In this document: in pieces, positions 43,336-54,019 of the stretch
Position numbering within the stretch: position 1 is the stretch's first letter
Layout of the letters: every line of letters begins with the position of its first letter
Source of the DNA: Tenodera sinensis
Taxonomy: Eukaryota; Arthropoda; Insecta; Mantodea; Mantidae
DNA length: 64,000 nt
Reading direction: 5' to 3'
Assembly (NCBI GenBank): GCA_030765045.1
Contig: CM060971.1
Span: forward strand, 123,744,680 to 123,808,679
The notes under the pieces: model-generated
The model's input: only the letters and a program-made list of their open reading frames with translations
Database searches by the model: none
What the model was told of the DNA's origin: nothing
Program-made: the position numbers and the translations under genes

Positions 43336-43489
43336 CCCACAGGGGTAGCTACAGAGCTGGAGATGGGTGAGGCTGTGAGAGACTACGCCTCTGACTCAAC
43401 CGGTGGAAGAACACTGGCCTTATATGTGGACGGAAGGGGCCGAAGGTGCATCCCAGGCATTTAAGTCAGTGCTCTGCAGTGTTTCTGTT

Positions 43490-44371
43490 TTAGTATTCCC
43501 ACAGCCAGACTGCGATTTCGTTGTGGACACTGATGTTAGCGACAATAGGACTGAAGGCATACTATCCCAAATCTAAGACTGACAGGGACAAATGATCGCC
43601 TCATCTGGCTGTTAAGCTTCAAAAACCTAGAGGGCCAGACAGCCCATTGGATCCAGAGGCTCCAGGAGTACAACTTCCTCACAACACCGGAAGGGAAAGA
43701 GCCACTCCAATGTGGATTCCTTGTCAAGAATACCTTGCCCAGAGGGGTGCAGCCACTGCAATAGGGTGGAGGAGAAGGAATGCACCACAGCTGTCTGCGT
43801 GATTTCAGCAGTGCCTGCAGACAGATGCTATAGTACAGACCTGAGGAGAGAACAGCTGGTGGACAACCTTTCAGGGATGGTGCTTCAAGAAGTGGAAGCA
43901 TGGACCAGGCCAAGCTGGGAGGACATTGCACCCAGAAATAGTGAGTATAGGTCTTTCTGGGCACAATGGGACTCGCTGAAGATCAAGGGTGATGTGTTGT
44001 ACTGAGTCTGGGAGTCACCTGATGGAAAGACCCAGAGAGAGCAGCTGGTACTGCCACAGATTAAGGTCATGGATGTCCTGGATGAGGTACATTCGGGTTC
44101 ATCCGAGGGGCATCTTGGATCCAACCGCACTATTGATAAACTGCAACAGTGGTACTACTGGTTGAGACTACCAACAGATAGTGAGAGGTGGTGTTGCCAA
44201 TGTTAAATACGCGTGGCACATGGCGGCCTGCAGACTAGGAGCCAAGGCAGTATTATGTGGGTGCAACCCTTCGAGCACATCGCTATCGATATAGTTGGAC
44301 CGTTCCTTCTGTCCAACAGAGGCAATATCTGCTAGTGGCCATGGACTCCTTTATTAATTGAGGGGAGCCTA
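43490..44371 (+). pseudogene. RNase H and integrase remnants of LTR-3
   Basis: RNase H starts at about 43500 with VFPQPDCDFVVDTDVSDN. The integrase zinc region is at about 44090 (HSGSSEGHLGSNRTIDKLQQ and the CC pair) and the start of the catalytic core at about 44270 (EHIAIDIVGPFLLS and LLVAMDS). The core then ends at the 3' LTR, so most of the D,D-E region has been deleted. Confidence 0.8.
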
Positions 44372-44595
44372 TGTGACATTGGTTTACATCTCTATGGAGA
44401 AAACTTGCCATATACTAGATGCTCTTAGGATGACCGTTGCTAAGGAGCAGAAGAGGTAGCTAAGTTTTACAGGCTACTTTTGGAGAAAGTTAATGATAAA
44501 GAGAGTTGAATAAGTGTATTGTGTTAAATCGGTGAGGCCATATCTAATTGTACAAGTTCATGATACAAAATAATTAAAAAGGTTAAAAAGTTACA
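44372..44595 (+). repeat. 3' LTR of LTR-3
   Basis: 224 bp, TGTGACATTGG...GTTACA. Ten bases longer near the end than the 5' LTR because of a small GGTTAAAAA duplication. Confidence 0.88.
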
Positions 44596-44599
44596 ATAT

Positions 44600-44870
44600 C
44601 TTAAAACATTTGGTATTTTAATAAAAATCTTGAGAGCCATTTTTGAGCAATGAAAGTTTTTCATGTAAAGGTAGTTCAGAGTGAGGGGATTTAGTGTCTC
44701 ATCCTTGAATGACAAACTTAATTATCCAACTTTTCACCTTGGAGACATCTTCTTTCTTTCTTTTTTTTCCTTTTTATTGAGGAAGCCTCAAAACATGTAT
44801 TTTGGTGAATATTGTGTATGAAATGTTTGAGTGGAATGTATGTGCCAGACGAGTACTGAAATCACTTGAG
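44600..44870 (+). repeat. dispersed repeat R-A, copy 2, right part
   Basis: GAGAGCCATTTTTGAGCAATG, adjusted to the copy at 48430, and AGCCTCAAAACATGTATTTTG mark the family. A shorter piece with the TCTGGTGAAATCTTTGA motif lies at about 45410-45480. Confidence 0.6.
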
Positions 44871-45515
44871 TAATGAACAAGGTCCCAACTTGTACGTGAC
44901 AAGCATGGTATTTGTGCTATTGAATTGTTCAACTTTTATCAACATATCCAAGGAAAATAGTTTAATTACAAGTGAATTACTTAATGTTTTTAAATAATTG
45001 TAGTACAGTTTTCATACCTTTATATTTGAAGTTCTTCTAAAAATTTGGAGCACGTTATTTACAAATACTTTGGTAGGCAGAGCATTTTGAACAATGAAAT
45101 GCTCCGAGAGTGAGCTGTGTTATAATTGATTATCCTCTCTCCAGATTTAACTGATGCATTGTCTTAAAGGTATAATCTTTATTAATTCAGTTTGAATCCT
45201 GTACATTTTATTCATCATATTGTATCTAAAATATATAAATTTTTAAGAAAATCATCCAGGTCCTACTAAATGAACTGGAGTGGTCTTTCTTCACATTCTT
45301 GAATATTGTCCCACTAAAGTAAACATTGATTGATGTTTCACATTTTAGTTATGCTCTTCACTGTCGAACATTTATGTATAGAATTTTTGTTAAATGCACT
45401 TTTCTCTTTTAAATTCAGGGAACTTCAAATTCTGAATATCTGGTGAAATCTTTGAACCAAACTTTTTGACTTGATACCTTCCTTCAACAAAGATATCTTT
45501 TATATAATAAAAAAA
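44871..45515. other. no recognisable gene
   Basis: AT-rich filler between R-A and LINE copy 2, apart from the R-A-like piece near 45440. Confidence 0.4.
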
Positions 45516-45520
45516 ACCAC

Positions 45521-47062
45521 GTCTAACAGGAATGAAGTGGGGAAGTTCCAGAGCAATTCTTAACACAACATACAATGTATATATTAAGCCATTATTTACT
45601 TACTGCAGCAAAGTTCTTGTAACAGCAAATACAAAAAAAATTCAAATCTTTCAAAACCAAAGTCTGAGACTAAATTACAGGTGCTATCAAAATCACACAA
45701 ATACCAGCTATGGAAATACTAACCAACCAATACCCCATTGAATATGAAATAGAAAAAGTAGCTCTTATTCAACGCGAAAAGTTGATCAGACTCGCATTCA
45801 ATACATGGAACAAGAAAAATTTCACAAATACACTAAAGACTACACTTGACGGAAGAGGTTAAGAAAAGTGATACTCCAACTAGTGTTCTAAAATTATTGG
45901 CATTAGAGACAATCCATACTAGATTTCCAGAACACGAATGGCTCCATATTTATACTGATGGTTCATTGATATCAAACCAAGATGGAGCAGGGGCTGGAGT
46001 CACATGTCACCTCTTTTCCTATTACAAATCTTTAAGTTATGGAACTGCAAACTTTGATTGAGAAATTGAAGCAATTCGAATGGCCCTACAAAATCTTTTG
46101 TATAGAAGTTCACATTTTCATCAAGCAGTTATTCTCTCAGACTCCAGGGTGGCACTTATAGCAATTACTTCCAAATTGTCACCAAAAAACCAAACAATTA
46201 TAGAATGTTGGAAAATCCTTACCCATCTAACCGCACTTCAAAAATACCTATACTCCATCCAGCCTAAGATCCGCACCTTGTATCCCTCCGCGATAACCTG
46301 ATGTTATCACATGCGACTAACACAAAACAAACACCACGTGGACTCATGCCTCGTATTTATGTTGCGGCAGAACGATATTTACTCAGGAGTTTTAGGAATA
46401 TCGCGTTACATTCAAGTAGTCCTCACCAGGGTTATCACACATCTTGAAAACTCGCAGATAATCGTCGATATTTAGGGTACTATATTTTATAGTGTGCTTT
46501 GGTTTCGGCATATCACGGGTTAGTTGTTGATGGCTTGTATTTACACCAAGTGCGGATCTAAGGGTGGAACAATTATAGTCTTCCAATGGATACCAGCTCA
46601 CTGTGGACTGAGTAGTAATGAGAAAGCTGATTTTCTTGCAAAAAAGGGTACAGGCAATGTGCAGAAATCAATAGTTAATCTACCATTTTATGCAGCTAAA
46701 AGATAAATCAACTCTGAATTAAAAAAAAATACTGCAAAATATTAGTATGAAAAATCAAAGAATAAAAGATGGGAACTACCAAACATTCAAACAGTAATTC
46801 CTGAGTATCCTCGAAAAACAGCAGTTGCAACCTTCAGGTTGATTACAGGACATGATTGTCTGGCAAAACATTTAAACAGAACTGGGATATATTCTTCACC
46901 ACTCTGTCCTCTATGTGATCTGCAAGAGGAAATGGACCGAGACCACCTTCAAGTATGCCCGGCCACTTCTAGTGCCCCATCCATCAGTGAAAAATATTGA
47001 AGAGCAAGAGGATTAATGACGTCATTGTCAGAAATCCAGCAGTAGCTAACAACAACAACAAT
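45521..47062 (+). pseudogene. LINE ORF2 copy 2 (3' part, with internal deletion)
   Basis: Matches 35917-37243 closely: RNase H pieces HIYTDGSLISNQDGAGAGVT and SDSRVALIAIT, then WIPAHCGLSSNEKADFLAKK and the CPLCDLQEEMDRDH motif. Sequence between TACACTAAAGACT and the TTGACGGAAGAGG region is deleted relative to copy 1. Several stops (TTTGATTGA after NFD; AGATAAATC) show decay. It ends GTAGCTAACAACAACAACAA, so the true tail is an AAC repeat. A MITE interrupts it at 46251-46575. Confidence 0.92.
46251..46575. mobile_element. 325-bp TA-flanked MITE
   Basis: The unoccupied site is in LINE copy 1 (ACACCTAGTCTTCC at about 36764). Here TA is duplicated (46249-46250 and 46576-46577). Ends are inverted repeats over about 30 bp, best at CTAAGATCCGCAC and, inverted, TTAGATCCGCAC. 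There is no transposase. A TA duplication fits a Tc1/mariner-type source. Confidence 0.88.
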
Positions 47063-47349
47063 GTATTAAAAAAACCAATAAAGTATAATAACTTAGCTCA
47101 GGCAACTTTTATGGTTGCAAGATTATGATTTTTAGGGAATTCTCCCCCACATGAATCTAAATAAGTCTCATTTTCATTTTTTAAAATGTACTTTCCAAAA
47201 TTGTTCCTGATAATGTTACAAGCTTGAGGTATTGCTATTATGAGTACAATGTATCTGTTGAGGTATTTAATGAAAAGAACTGAAGCAATACAAATCAAAA
47301 AATAACAAATATTTAGTGACTAGGCTTCACTTATCTTAGAGTTGTGAAT

Positions 47350-47690
47350 ATACAGTTTCATATCGTCAAACCAAACTCATAATTATTTATATTGATTATC
47401 TTGTTATGAACGCTAGGTGATGTAATTTTTGTTGTATTACCAACCACTGAAAGCAAAACAAATTTGATAACAGAATCAATTGGTGGTATTTCAAAATTCA
47501 TAACACGGTCCTTATTTTTCAAAATGAATATCCTTTCCCAAAGCATTAAATCTGTAGATCCATTTAATTGTTTTAATGATTTAGCCTCTGGATTTATTTC
47601 ATGATTAAATGACCAAAAAATGATCTGCCACAGCTGATTTATCAAGTTTATACTTAGCACTTCTAAAATGTTCCTTTATTCTGGTATAGA
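47350..47690 (-). pseudogene. Penelope-like GIY-YIG C-terminus (old copy)
   Basis: The minus strand reads FWSFNHEINPEAKSLKQLNG and MLWERIFILKNKDRVMNFEI, matching FWTKNHEIKLEPK and TWEQIFVLKHRNRLFNFDIP of copy B at 23 kb, including the Glu. It is a different, older Penelope subfamily. Confidence 0.8.
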
Positions 47691-47739
47691 TATGTGGACA
47701 TTTTTTATATTGTTCCTGAGTAACAATTATTTTCAGTTT

Positions 47740-47960
47740 CCAAGTGAAAATTGTGTGAATTTTATGGTCTCCTGTAAATTTAAAAGTTTTAAAGTATCAT
47801 TTATGTTTGCCATTCCTAGATGTAAATAAAAAATATAACGATAAATTGAATTTTAACATTTATAGAAAGGCAACCCTTACTGATAATTACATGAAAATAT
47901 CTGATGTGTTGCACTCACATGGTTTTCTCTACTCTTGTACAAACTATTCTTACAAATTTT
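47740..47960 (+). pseudogene. Penelope-like RT C-terminal fragment (old copy)
   Basis: MPFLDVNKKYNDKLNFNIYR and KATLTDNYMK match the LPFLDLKLIKN...GIHKKSTQTDNYIK block after the catalytic motif of Penelope RT. It is opposite in direction to the GIY-YIG piece about 100 bp to the left. Confidence 0.75.
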
Positions 47961-48204
47961 TATTCCTCTATCTACTTAATATTAATCAAGTCAAACATTT
48001 GCAGAAAGTATATTATTGATAATTTTCTTATAGGTACAAGGGGAATATGGGAATATAGGAGACTTTGAGCGAGTCAACTCTTTTAAAGCTTTCAAATTCC
48101 GTTTTCTTTGCATGGTTAATATAAAAAAAATGAATAGCGGTTCTCCATTTGACAGAAGTATAAGTTCACCAATACTTAAACAAATAACATCTCCGAAATG
48201 GTTC

Positions 48205-48700
48205 ACTCTACAAAAAAAATTTATTTAGACATAAATTGTGTTTTACCAAGATCTACACTTTTTGTACACTAAGATTTGGTCTATCTGTTACGGTTTACCA
48301 GTTATGCAAAAATCGTCAGAGTAAATAGGACTTCGTGGGCTAGAGCCAGAATATTCAAGATATACATTTCATCTGTCATAAAAATATTTCAAACATATGG
48401 CGTTTAAATCAAAATAATCGGAGCCATTTTCAAGAAAATCAAAATTTTCCATATAAAGGGTAGTCTAGTGTGGAGCAATTTTCTTCAAAATCTTCATGTC
48501 GCATACTTGAAAGACATTAAACTTAAATACCAACTTTGGTTTTTAACTGACTTTTCTTTTTTGAGTTAAGCTGTCCACAGTTCTTACAGGCAGACATTTT
48601 TCTAAAAATATCTTTTTTGGATTCAGGGGGCCTCAAAACATGGATTTCCTGTGAAATCTTGACATCAAATTTCTGGGTGGAATACAATACTTCTATTTTA
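48205..48700 (+). repeat. dispersed repeat R-A, copy 3
   Basis: AAGATCTACACTTTTTGTAC, TTTACCAGTTATGCAAAA, GGAGCCATTTTCAAGAAAAT and GGCCTCAAAACATGGATTT align in order with copies 1 and 2. Non-coding. Confidence 0.65.
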
Positions 48701-49200
48701 CTAGAGAAAGCAGAGAAATAAAAATGATACCCACGTTATGAGTTTTGAAAGGTTGCTTATTGATTCTGTTAACAAATTTTTTTTCTTTCAATGATTGGTA
48801 ATAGAATAAAAATTACATTGTCTAGTTATTATTTATTGCTGCCAACAAACTTCTAGGAGGTTGCACCGTTGCCGGTCAGGCCTCATTACTGGTCAACAAG
48901 TAGTTACACATTAAGATGCTAGATAGTAGCAAAAAACAGCTATGATGTGGTAGGCAGGAACAAAAGAACGCTATTACTAGCGTGAAGTCCGGGTTTTTCT
49001 TGCCATTTTAGAGAAAACCTTTGTGAAGTGTGAATGACGGTGCTTTTGTATTACGCTGCTAGAACTTGTGACTGTATTGACCATGTTTAGATGAATTTAA
49101 CTTATTATATTTTATTATACTCTTAGCATGCCCAAGCAGTGAGTTAACATGCTTAAATTCCCGAAAATCTTTTTGTATAGTATTCATTTTACTATTTTAT
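48701..49200. other. no recognisable gene
   Basis: AT-rich; nothing recognised. Confidence 0.4.
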
Positions 49201-49216
49201 AACCCCTTGCGTTGCC

Positions 49217-49676
49217 ATGTGTCCGGTCAAGGTGTGTGTTCCCATTATAGGTCATGAATCTACAGACTTCCAGAAGGCCATTGCCAAGATCTCTCCTGTA
49301 GCTGATGACCTGCAGAGAAAATTTGTTAACAGAAAAAGGAGAGGAGAAAAACAGTGCAATTCTGACATCCACTCCCTTCAAAAATATGGTAGAAGAAAGG
49401 GAGGAAATCAAACGACAGAGGAAAGAAAAAGATTTTTGTGGAAGGAATAATCCAAAAAAGAAGGTAATTTCAGGTCGTATCAAATGGAAACTTCAGTTTG
49501 GAAATTGAAGTGAAGACAACAAAAAAGAAAACACCGAAGAATCTGAATGTGTTATTTTTGGCGAATGCTTTCAAGAAGATTAGGTGCAGTGTTGCAAGTG
49601 TTGTGGTTGGGCAAATGTAGTTTGCACAGACAGTGACGAAATAGCATATTTTGTGTGTGAACATTGTAAAAAATGA
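49217..49676 (+). pseudogene. C-terminal fragment of a pogo-type DDE transposase (PHD-like end)
   Basis: Pieces read SPVADDLQRKFVNRKRRGEK, STPFKNMVEEREEIKRQRKE, SECVIFGECFQED and then QCCKCCGWANVVC and EIAYFVCEHCKK before a TGA. A lysine-rich linker followed by a Cys-rich half-PHD end is common at the C-terminus of pogo/Tigger-type transposases in arthropods. The catalytic domain is not present. A host PHD protein remains possible. Confidence 0.6.
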
Positions 49677-49997
49677 CTAAGAGTGATAGTGTCTAAACAA
49701 AATACATCTTTGTAATATTATCATATGTATTTTATGTCATTATTAAATTCTACCAATGTTTTTCATGCATACCAAAGTGACCGATAATGGAAACAGTTTT
49801 TCTTGAAAGTCTCTGACTTAGTGTTTATAATAAATCTGAATTATGGATACTTAAAAGTAAATCATATTTTCAAATTGCTGTTCTAATTGTTATTCATGTT
49901 GTCCTCTTTCCTCTGCTTTCAGTTTTGCTTAAATTCATTATCCAATATGCCCTAAACATGGATATTGGCTTAAGTGACCGGTACCGGGGCAATCTCC

Positions 49998-50262
49998 CCT
50001 ACTGTTGGTGTTTTTAAACACACAAGCTATGTGTGGGCAATGTTTGAGAGGTAGAACTCGAACTTAAAAATTCAGTGCCACAGCTGGAATTTGAACCAGA
50101 GACCCTCTGTTTACCAGGTGGGTGCTCTAACCATTAAGCTACTGTGACAACTTGCCAGAATAACATTGAATGGTTAGACCATCTGCCTAGTAAGCGGAGG
50201 GTCTGTGATTTAAATCCCAGCTGTGGCATTGAATTTTTAAATTCCAGTTCTACCTCTCATAT
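49998..50262. mobile_element. SINE S3 head-to-head pair (second case)
   Basis: An antisense copy (49998-50170; GTTTTTAAACACACAAGC to box A inverted) meets a sense copy (50171-50262) starting inside box A at TGGTTAGACCATCTGCC. The sense copy ends early, before the TTGGCATAAATAAATA part. Confidence 0.8.
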
Positions 50263-50761
50263 GAGTACATTATCTAGCATCTGTAACAATGGCTACCAGG
50301 ATAAATAATTGTGTGTTTGGTGTGACATGATTGAAGAATCATTAAACTGCAGTTACCTCTATATTGGCAACTCCAGATACGAGAGCTGTCCCAGAAGTTC
50401 CTGCCCTAACAAAGAAAGCACAGACATCTTTATTTCTCTAACTAGTCTACTTTCAGCTCAATACACTTCTCCCAACAATGTGCAATAGCTTCAATACCCT
50501 GTTTACAATAACTGTTGCACTCTGCAAAATAGCCATCAACTGTGTACACCACCTCTTCACTGTTGGCACATCTTTTACGACCAAGCCATTTCTTCAATTT
50601 TGGAAACAGAAAATAAACAGAGGATGCTAATCTGGTAAAAAGGGTGCATGAGGAAGCAATTTGAACTTAAACCCATTGGCTTTGGCCATGGTGATAATGC
50701 ATGTGCGAACTGGTGCATTATCTTGATGAAACCGTTTTTGTTAAATACAGCCATTTTTACT

Positions 50762-51076
50762 AGATGCAATAATATTAACCGGGCTTGTGGGCCGTGGTCT
50801 ATTGGGTTCCTTCTTCTTCCCAAACGTTTCGTCTGCGACTACGGCAGACATCTTCAGTGGCGGCGAGGTCGAAGTTTCCTGGTGGAGATCTCAGCACCAA
50901 CTGTGCTGGTCACCACCAGAGGTGCGGTATTTATGTCGGCGGCTGGAGGGGAAGTACGTTGTGATAGGTCCGGGTGGCCAGTGGGCTGGACTTGTACCAG
51001 TGAAGTACTACAAGGAGCTGGCGTCTGATTGGCTGGAGAGGGGTTCTGGATTTTTGTTTTTGTTAACGCTGTTAAC
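50762..51076 (-). mobile_element. GC-rich insert with hammerhead-like motif (Penelope-LTR-like or retroposon)
   Basis: About 315 bp, much richer in GC than its surroundings, inside the mariner transposase. CAGCCATTTTT with similar flanks occurs on both sides (50750-50760 and 51077-51088), as a target duplication would. On the minus strand it has a promoter-like CATAAATACCGC followed by the hammerhead-like core. Penelope-type pseudo-LTRs carry this combination; the assignment is inferred. Confidence 0.55.
50825..50857 (-). ncRNA. hammerhead-ribozyme-like core
   Basis: The minus strand reads CTGAAGATGTCTGC, loop CGTAGTC, GCAGACGAAACG. CUGAAGA fits the CUGANGA box, GUCUGC/GCAGAC forms a perfect 6-bp stem II and GAAA follows. 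As in the Penelope motif at 23287 one U precedes the stem. I could not place a proper cleavage-site triplet or stem I, so activity is uncertain. Confidence 0.5.
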
Positions 51077-51989
51077 AGCCATTTTTGCTTGATTTCATCA
51101 TGCAAACACTGCAACAAGTTTGTATAATACTTACCGTTGATTGCTTTTCCTTTTTGGAGATAATCAATTAAAATTATCCCACGTGCATGTCAGAAAATTG
51201 ATGCCGTGACTTTGGCTGCAGATGGAACTGTCTTCACCTTCTTTGGAGTTGTTTCCTCCCTTTCAATCCGCTGTTTTGACTGTTCCTTGGTCTCAAGTGT
51301 GAAGTGATGGACCCAAGTTTGATCCATGGTTATGAATCAATGCAAAAAGCTGACTTTATTGCAGCGAAACATTGCCACACACTACTGAAACATCCTCATG
51401 ACACTTTGTTCCATTATGAGCATACGATGAACAATCTTGTGCACAGTTTCCTCTCATGTCCAAGTTTTCAGTCAGTATGCGATATACAGCACTCTTTCAA
51501 ATGTCTGCTAGCTCACACACTTTCAGTCAACTGTCATCAAATACCATTTGGTGGATTTTCTTTTATTATTTCTGGTGTGGTCACCTCATTTGGTTGACCA
51601 CTGTGATGTTCATCTTGGTATCTCGTACAACCTCACTTTAATTCTGCCCCGCAATATTTTACTGTAGCAAACAAAAAAGCAGAATCCCACTGAGTAGAAT
51701 CTAGCTCAGCTTTAATATTAGTTGGACTAAGACCTTTCAAATGAAAGTTATGTATCACGTAACAATGACCAGTTTTACCCATGTTTACAAATTTGCTGGG
51801 AGCATTCACTATTCATGGCTACCAAACAAATATTAAATAACCTAGCATCATCAAACTTCAAACTTAAGCTTTATAAGGTTGGTACATTCTACCACAGTCA
51901 TTTGTTTTAAATAACTGTTATCTATATGTCAGGTCAGGTACTTTTGGGGCAGCCCCTGTAAGTGAAGCCTAGTAATTAAATAGTTATAT

Positions 51990-52082
51990 TATTATTTATT
52001 TATGCCAACAAACTTACTGTTGGTGTTTTTAAACACACAAGCCGTGTGTGGGCAAAGTTTAAGAGGTAGAACTGGAACTTAA
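51990..52082 (-). mobile_element. SINE S3 fragment
   Basis: TTTATTTATGCCAACAAAC, TGTTGGTGTTTTTAAACAC and GAGGTAGAACTGGAACTTAA match the 3' half of the family. It stops before the tRNA part. Confidence 0.8.
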
Positions 52083-52145
52083 CTCCCAGCGGAATGTAAC
52101 ATTGTATTGTCAGTTTACAACCCTCTCACTCTTACAATAATGTTC

Positions 52146-52962
52146 CTTGTACCTGTATAAGCCGTAGATATAGTGTTTTGTAACCATGTACTTCCCATGT
52201 ATGACCCCTCCTTTCTCTGTAAGCTGTAGATATAGTGTTTTGTAACCATGTACTTCCCATGTATGACCCCTCCTTTCTCTGTAAGCTGTAGATATGGTGT
52301 TTTGTAATCATGTACTTCCCATGTACGATCCTTCCTTTCTCTGTAAGCTGTAGATATAGTGTTTTGTATCCATGTACTTCCCATGTACGATCCTTCCTTT
52401 CTCTGTAAGCTGTAGATATAGTGTTTTGTAACCATGCACTTCCCATGTACGATCCTTCCTTTCTCTGTAAGCTGTAGATATAGTGTTTTGTATCCATGTA
52501 CTTCCCATGTACGATCCTTCCTTTCTCTGTAAGCTGTAGATATAGTGTTTTGTAACCATGCACTTCCCATGTACGATCCTTCCTTTCTCTGTAAGCTGTA
52601 GATATGGTGTTTTGTAACCATGCACTTCCCATGTACGATCCTTCCTTTCTCTGTAAGCTGTAGATATAGTGTTTTGTAACCATGCACTTCCCATGTACGA
52701 TCCTTCCTTTCTCTGTAAGCTGTAGATATAGTGTTTTGTAACCATGTACTTCCCATGTACGATCCTTCCTTTCTCTGTAAGCTGTAGATATAGTGTTTTG
52801 TAACCATGTACTTCCCATGTACGATCCTTCCTTTCTCTGTAAGCTGTAGATATAGTGTTTTGTAACCATGTACTTCCCATTTACGATCCTTCCTTTCTCT
52901 GTAAGCTGTAGATATAGTGTTTTGTATCCATGTATTATCCATTAACAACTCTCTCCCTTTTA
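52146..52962. repeat. 62-bp minisatellite, 13 units
   Basis: GTAGATAT recurs every 62 bp from 52164 to 52908. Units contain GTGTTTTGTAACCATGTACT, TCCCATGTACGATCC and TTCCTTTCTCTGTAAGC. Because 62 is not a multiple of three, each frame passes through all three readings of the unit; none has a stop on the minus strand, giving frames of 190-277 codons. No known domain; not taken as a gene. Confidence 0.97.
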
Positions 52963-54019
52963 CAATAAAACTGCATCTCCCACCCTCCCCCTTTTACAAT
53001 AAAACAATCTTCCCTATCCTCTCCCTGCACCCCTCTTTATGTACCCACAGATTCTTATCATTGCATTGTGTGTGTATATTATTCTGCCCTTCCCTATGCC
53101 ACTGCAAACTTTCAATGCAGTGTTACAATATTTGCAATTTTTAGGGGTGATTTCTGAAGAAGACAGCATTTTACAGTAGTAAAAAGTACAATGGAATGCC
53201 AATGTTTTCTTTTTCTTACGTTATTTTCCAGCTTCTTGTTCTGCTTGATTATCTGTTGTACTCTTGTGAGCGGCAGTCCCTTGGCTTTGACTTACACTGT
53301 GCTCAATTTTATGCAGCAGCTGTAGATAAGTTGCTGTGATTTTTTTAGCACTATTGGGTTTGCCAAGCTAGATTAAAAGCTCCAAAAATAAATTATTACA
53401 TACTTTTAGCCTGTGATGTCCTATTTTAACTTGGCATTGTGTTAATCTTTAAGTATTTTAAATATTTATTCCTTTAACTTTTATTTTTTAAAATTTTAAC
53501 TTTCACGTTTTAAACCTCTTAGCTTGTGAGATTTTCTTCTTTACCTTTTGACTTTGGGCCCAAATGCACTAGTTGTCTAAAGGCCCTTTAACACCATTTA
53601 CTCACACACTCTTTCTGGTCATTTTCATGGTTCTTTCACCATTTCTACTGATACACACAAACTTGCAAACACCAATGCACTTGCACCATAAAACACCAAA
53701 GTTAAGACACTTCGGCAAGCACAGCCATGGGGACTAGCAATATTAGAACAATTTAACTGCAATTTCATTAGTACAGTTGCAAATGATTCTCTGGTCCATT
53801 TAATGAGTTTAATAATTACTCATAATTAAATCACAAATCAATGCTATTTAAAAAGTACTTTCCTTCAGAAATCTCCTCTAAGATATGTAAAAATGAGGAC
53901 TATACAAGAGTCAAACCCTACTAAATGGTACAATAATTGGTAAGTATTGGCTGGCAGTACAAGGTAAGCAGCCAAACGGATGTCAATATATTGCCAACAT
54001 GGTGAGTGGCTAAACCAGT
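52963..54019. other. no recognisable gene
   Basis: AT-rich sequence with C-rich simple stretches at 52970-53040. No recognised frame or repeat. Confidence 0.4.

Larger units (their letters stand above)
40694..44595 (+). mobile_element. Ty3/Gypsy-type element LTR-3 (short LTRs), complete but dead
   Basis: LTRs at 40694-40903 and 44372-44595 share CTTGCCATATACTAG, TTAATGATAAAGAGAGTTGA and CTAATTGTACAAGTT. A 4-bp duplication, ATAT, lies at 40690-40693 and 44596-44599. The primer site follows the 5' LTR and a GAGGGGAGCC polypurine tract precedes the 3' LTR. Between them are gag, protease, RT, RNase H and integrase remnants in order. LTR divergence and many stops make it clearly older than LTR-1. 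Confidence 0.92.
50380..51958 (-). mobile_element. mariner transposon with TIRs, transposase decayed
   Basis: TA dinucleotides flank it (50378-50379 and 51959-51960). TIRs: GAGCTGTCCCAGAAGTTCCT at the left and, inverted, GGGCTGCCCCAAAAGTACCT at the right, going on to a shared CC-AC pattern. The minus strand has PNEVTTPEIIKE, LTESV-ASRHLK, a MDQTWVHHFT-like catalytic block near 51310, KYYTNLLQCLHDEIKQK and KNGFIKIMHQFAHALSPWPK (family DNAPVHTC), then LFSVSKIEEMAW. Stops and shifts are frequent. An insert at about 50762-51076 separates LLQCLHDEIK from NKNGFI. Confidence 0.9.

Noticed and set aside
49217..49676. Host PHD-finger gene
   Set aside because: Broken frames and a pogo-transposase-like linker make a transposon remnant more likely, though not certain.
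52115..52948. 277-codon repeat protein
   Set aside because: Explained fully by a 62-bp array open in all frames; no start context or domain.
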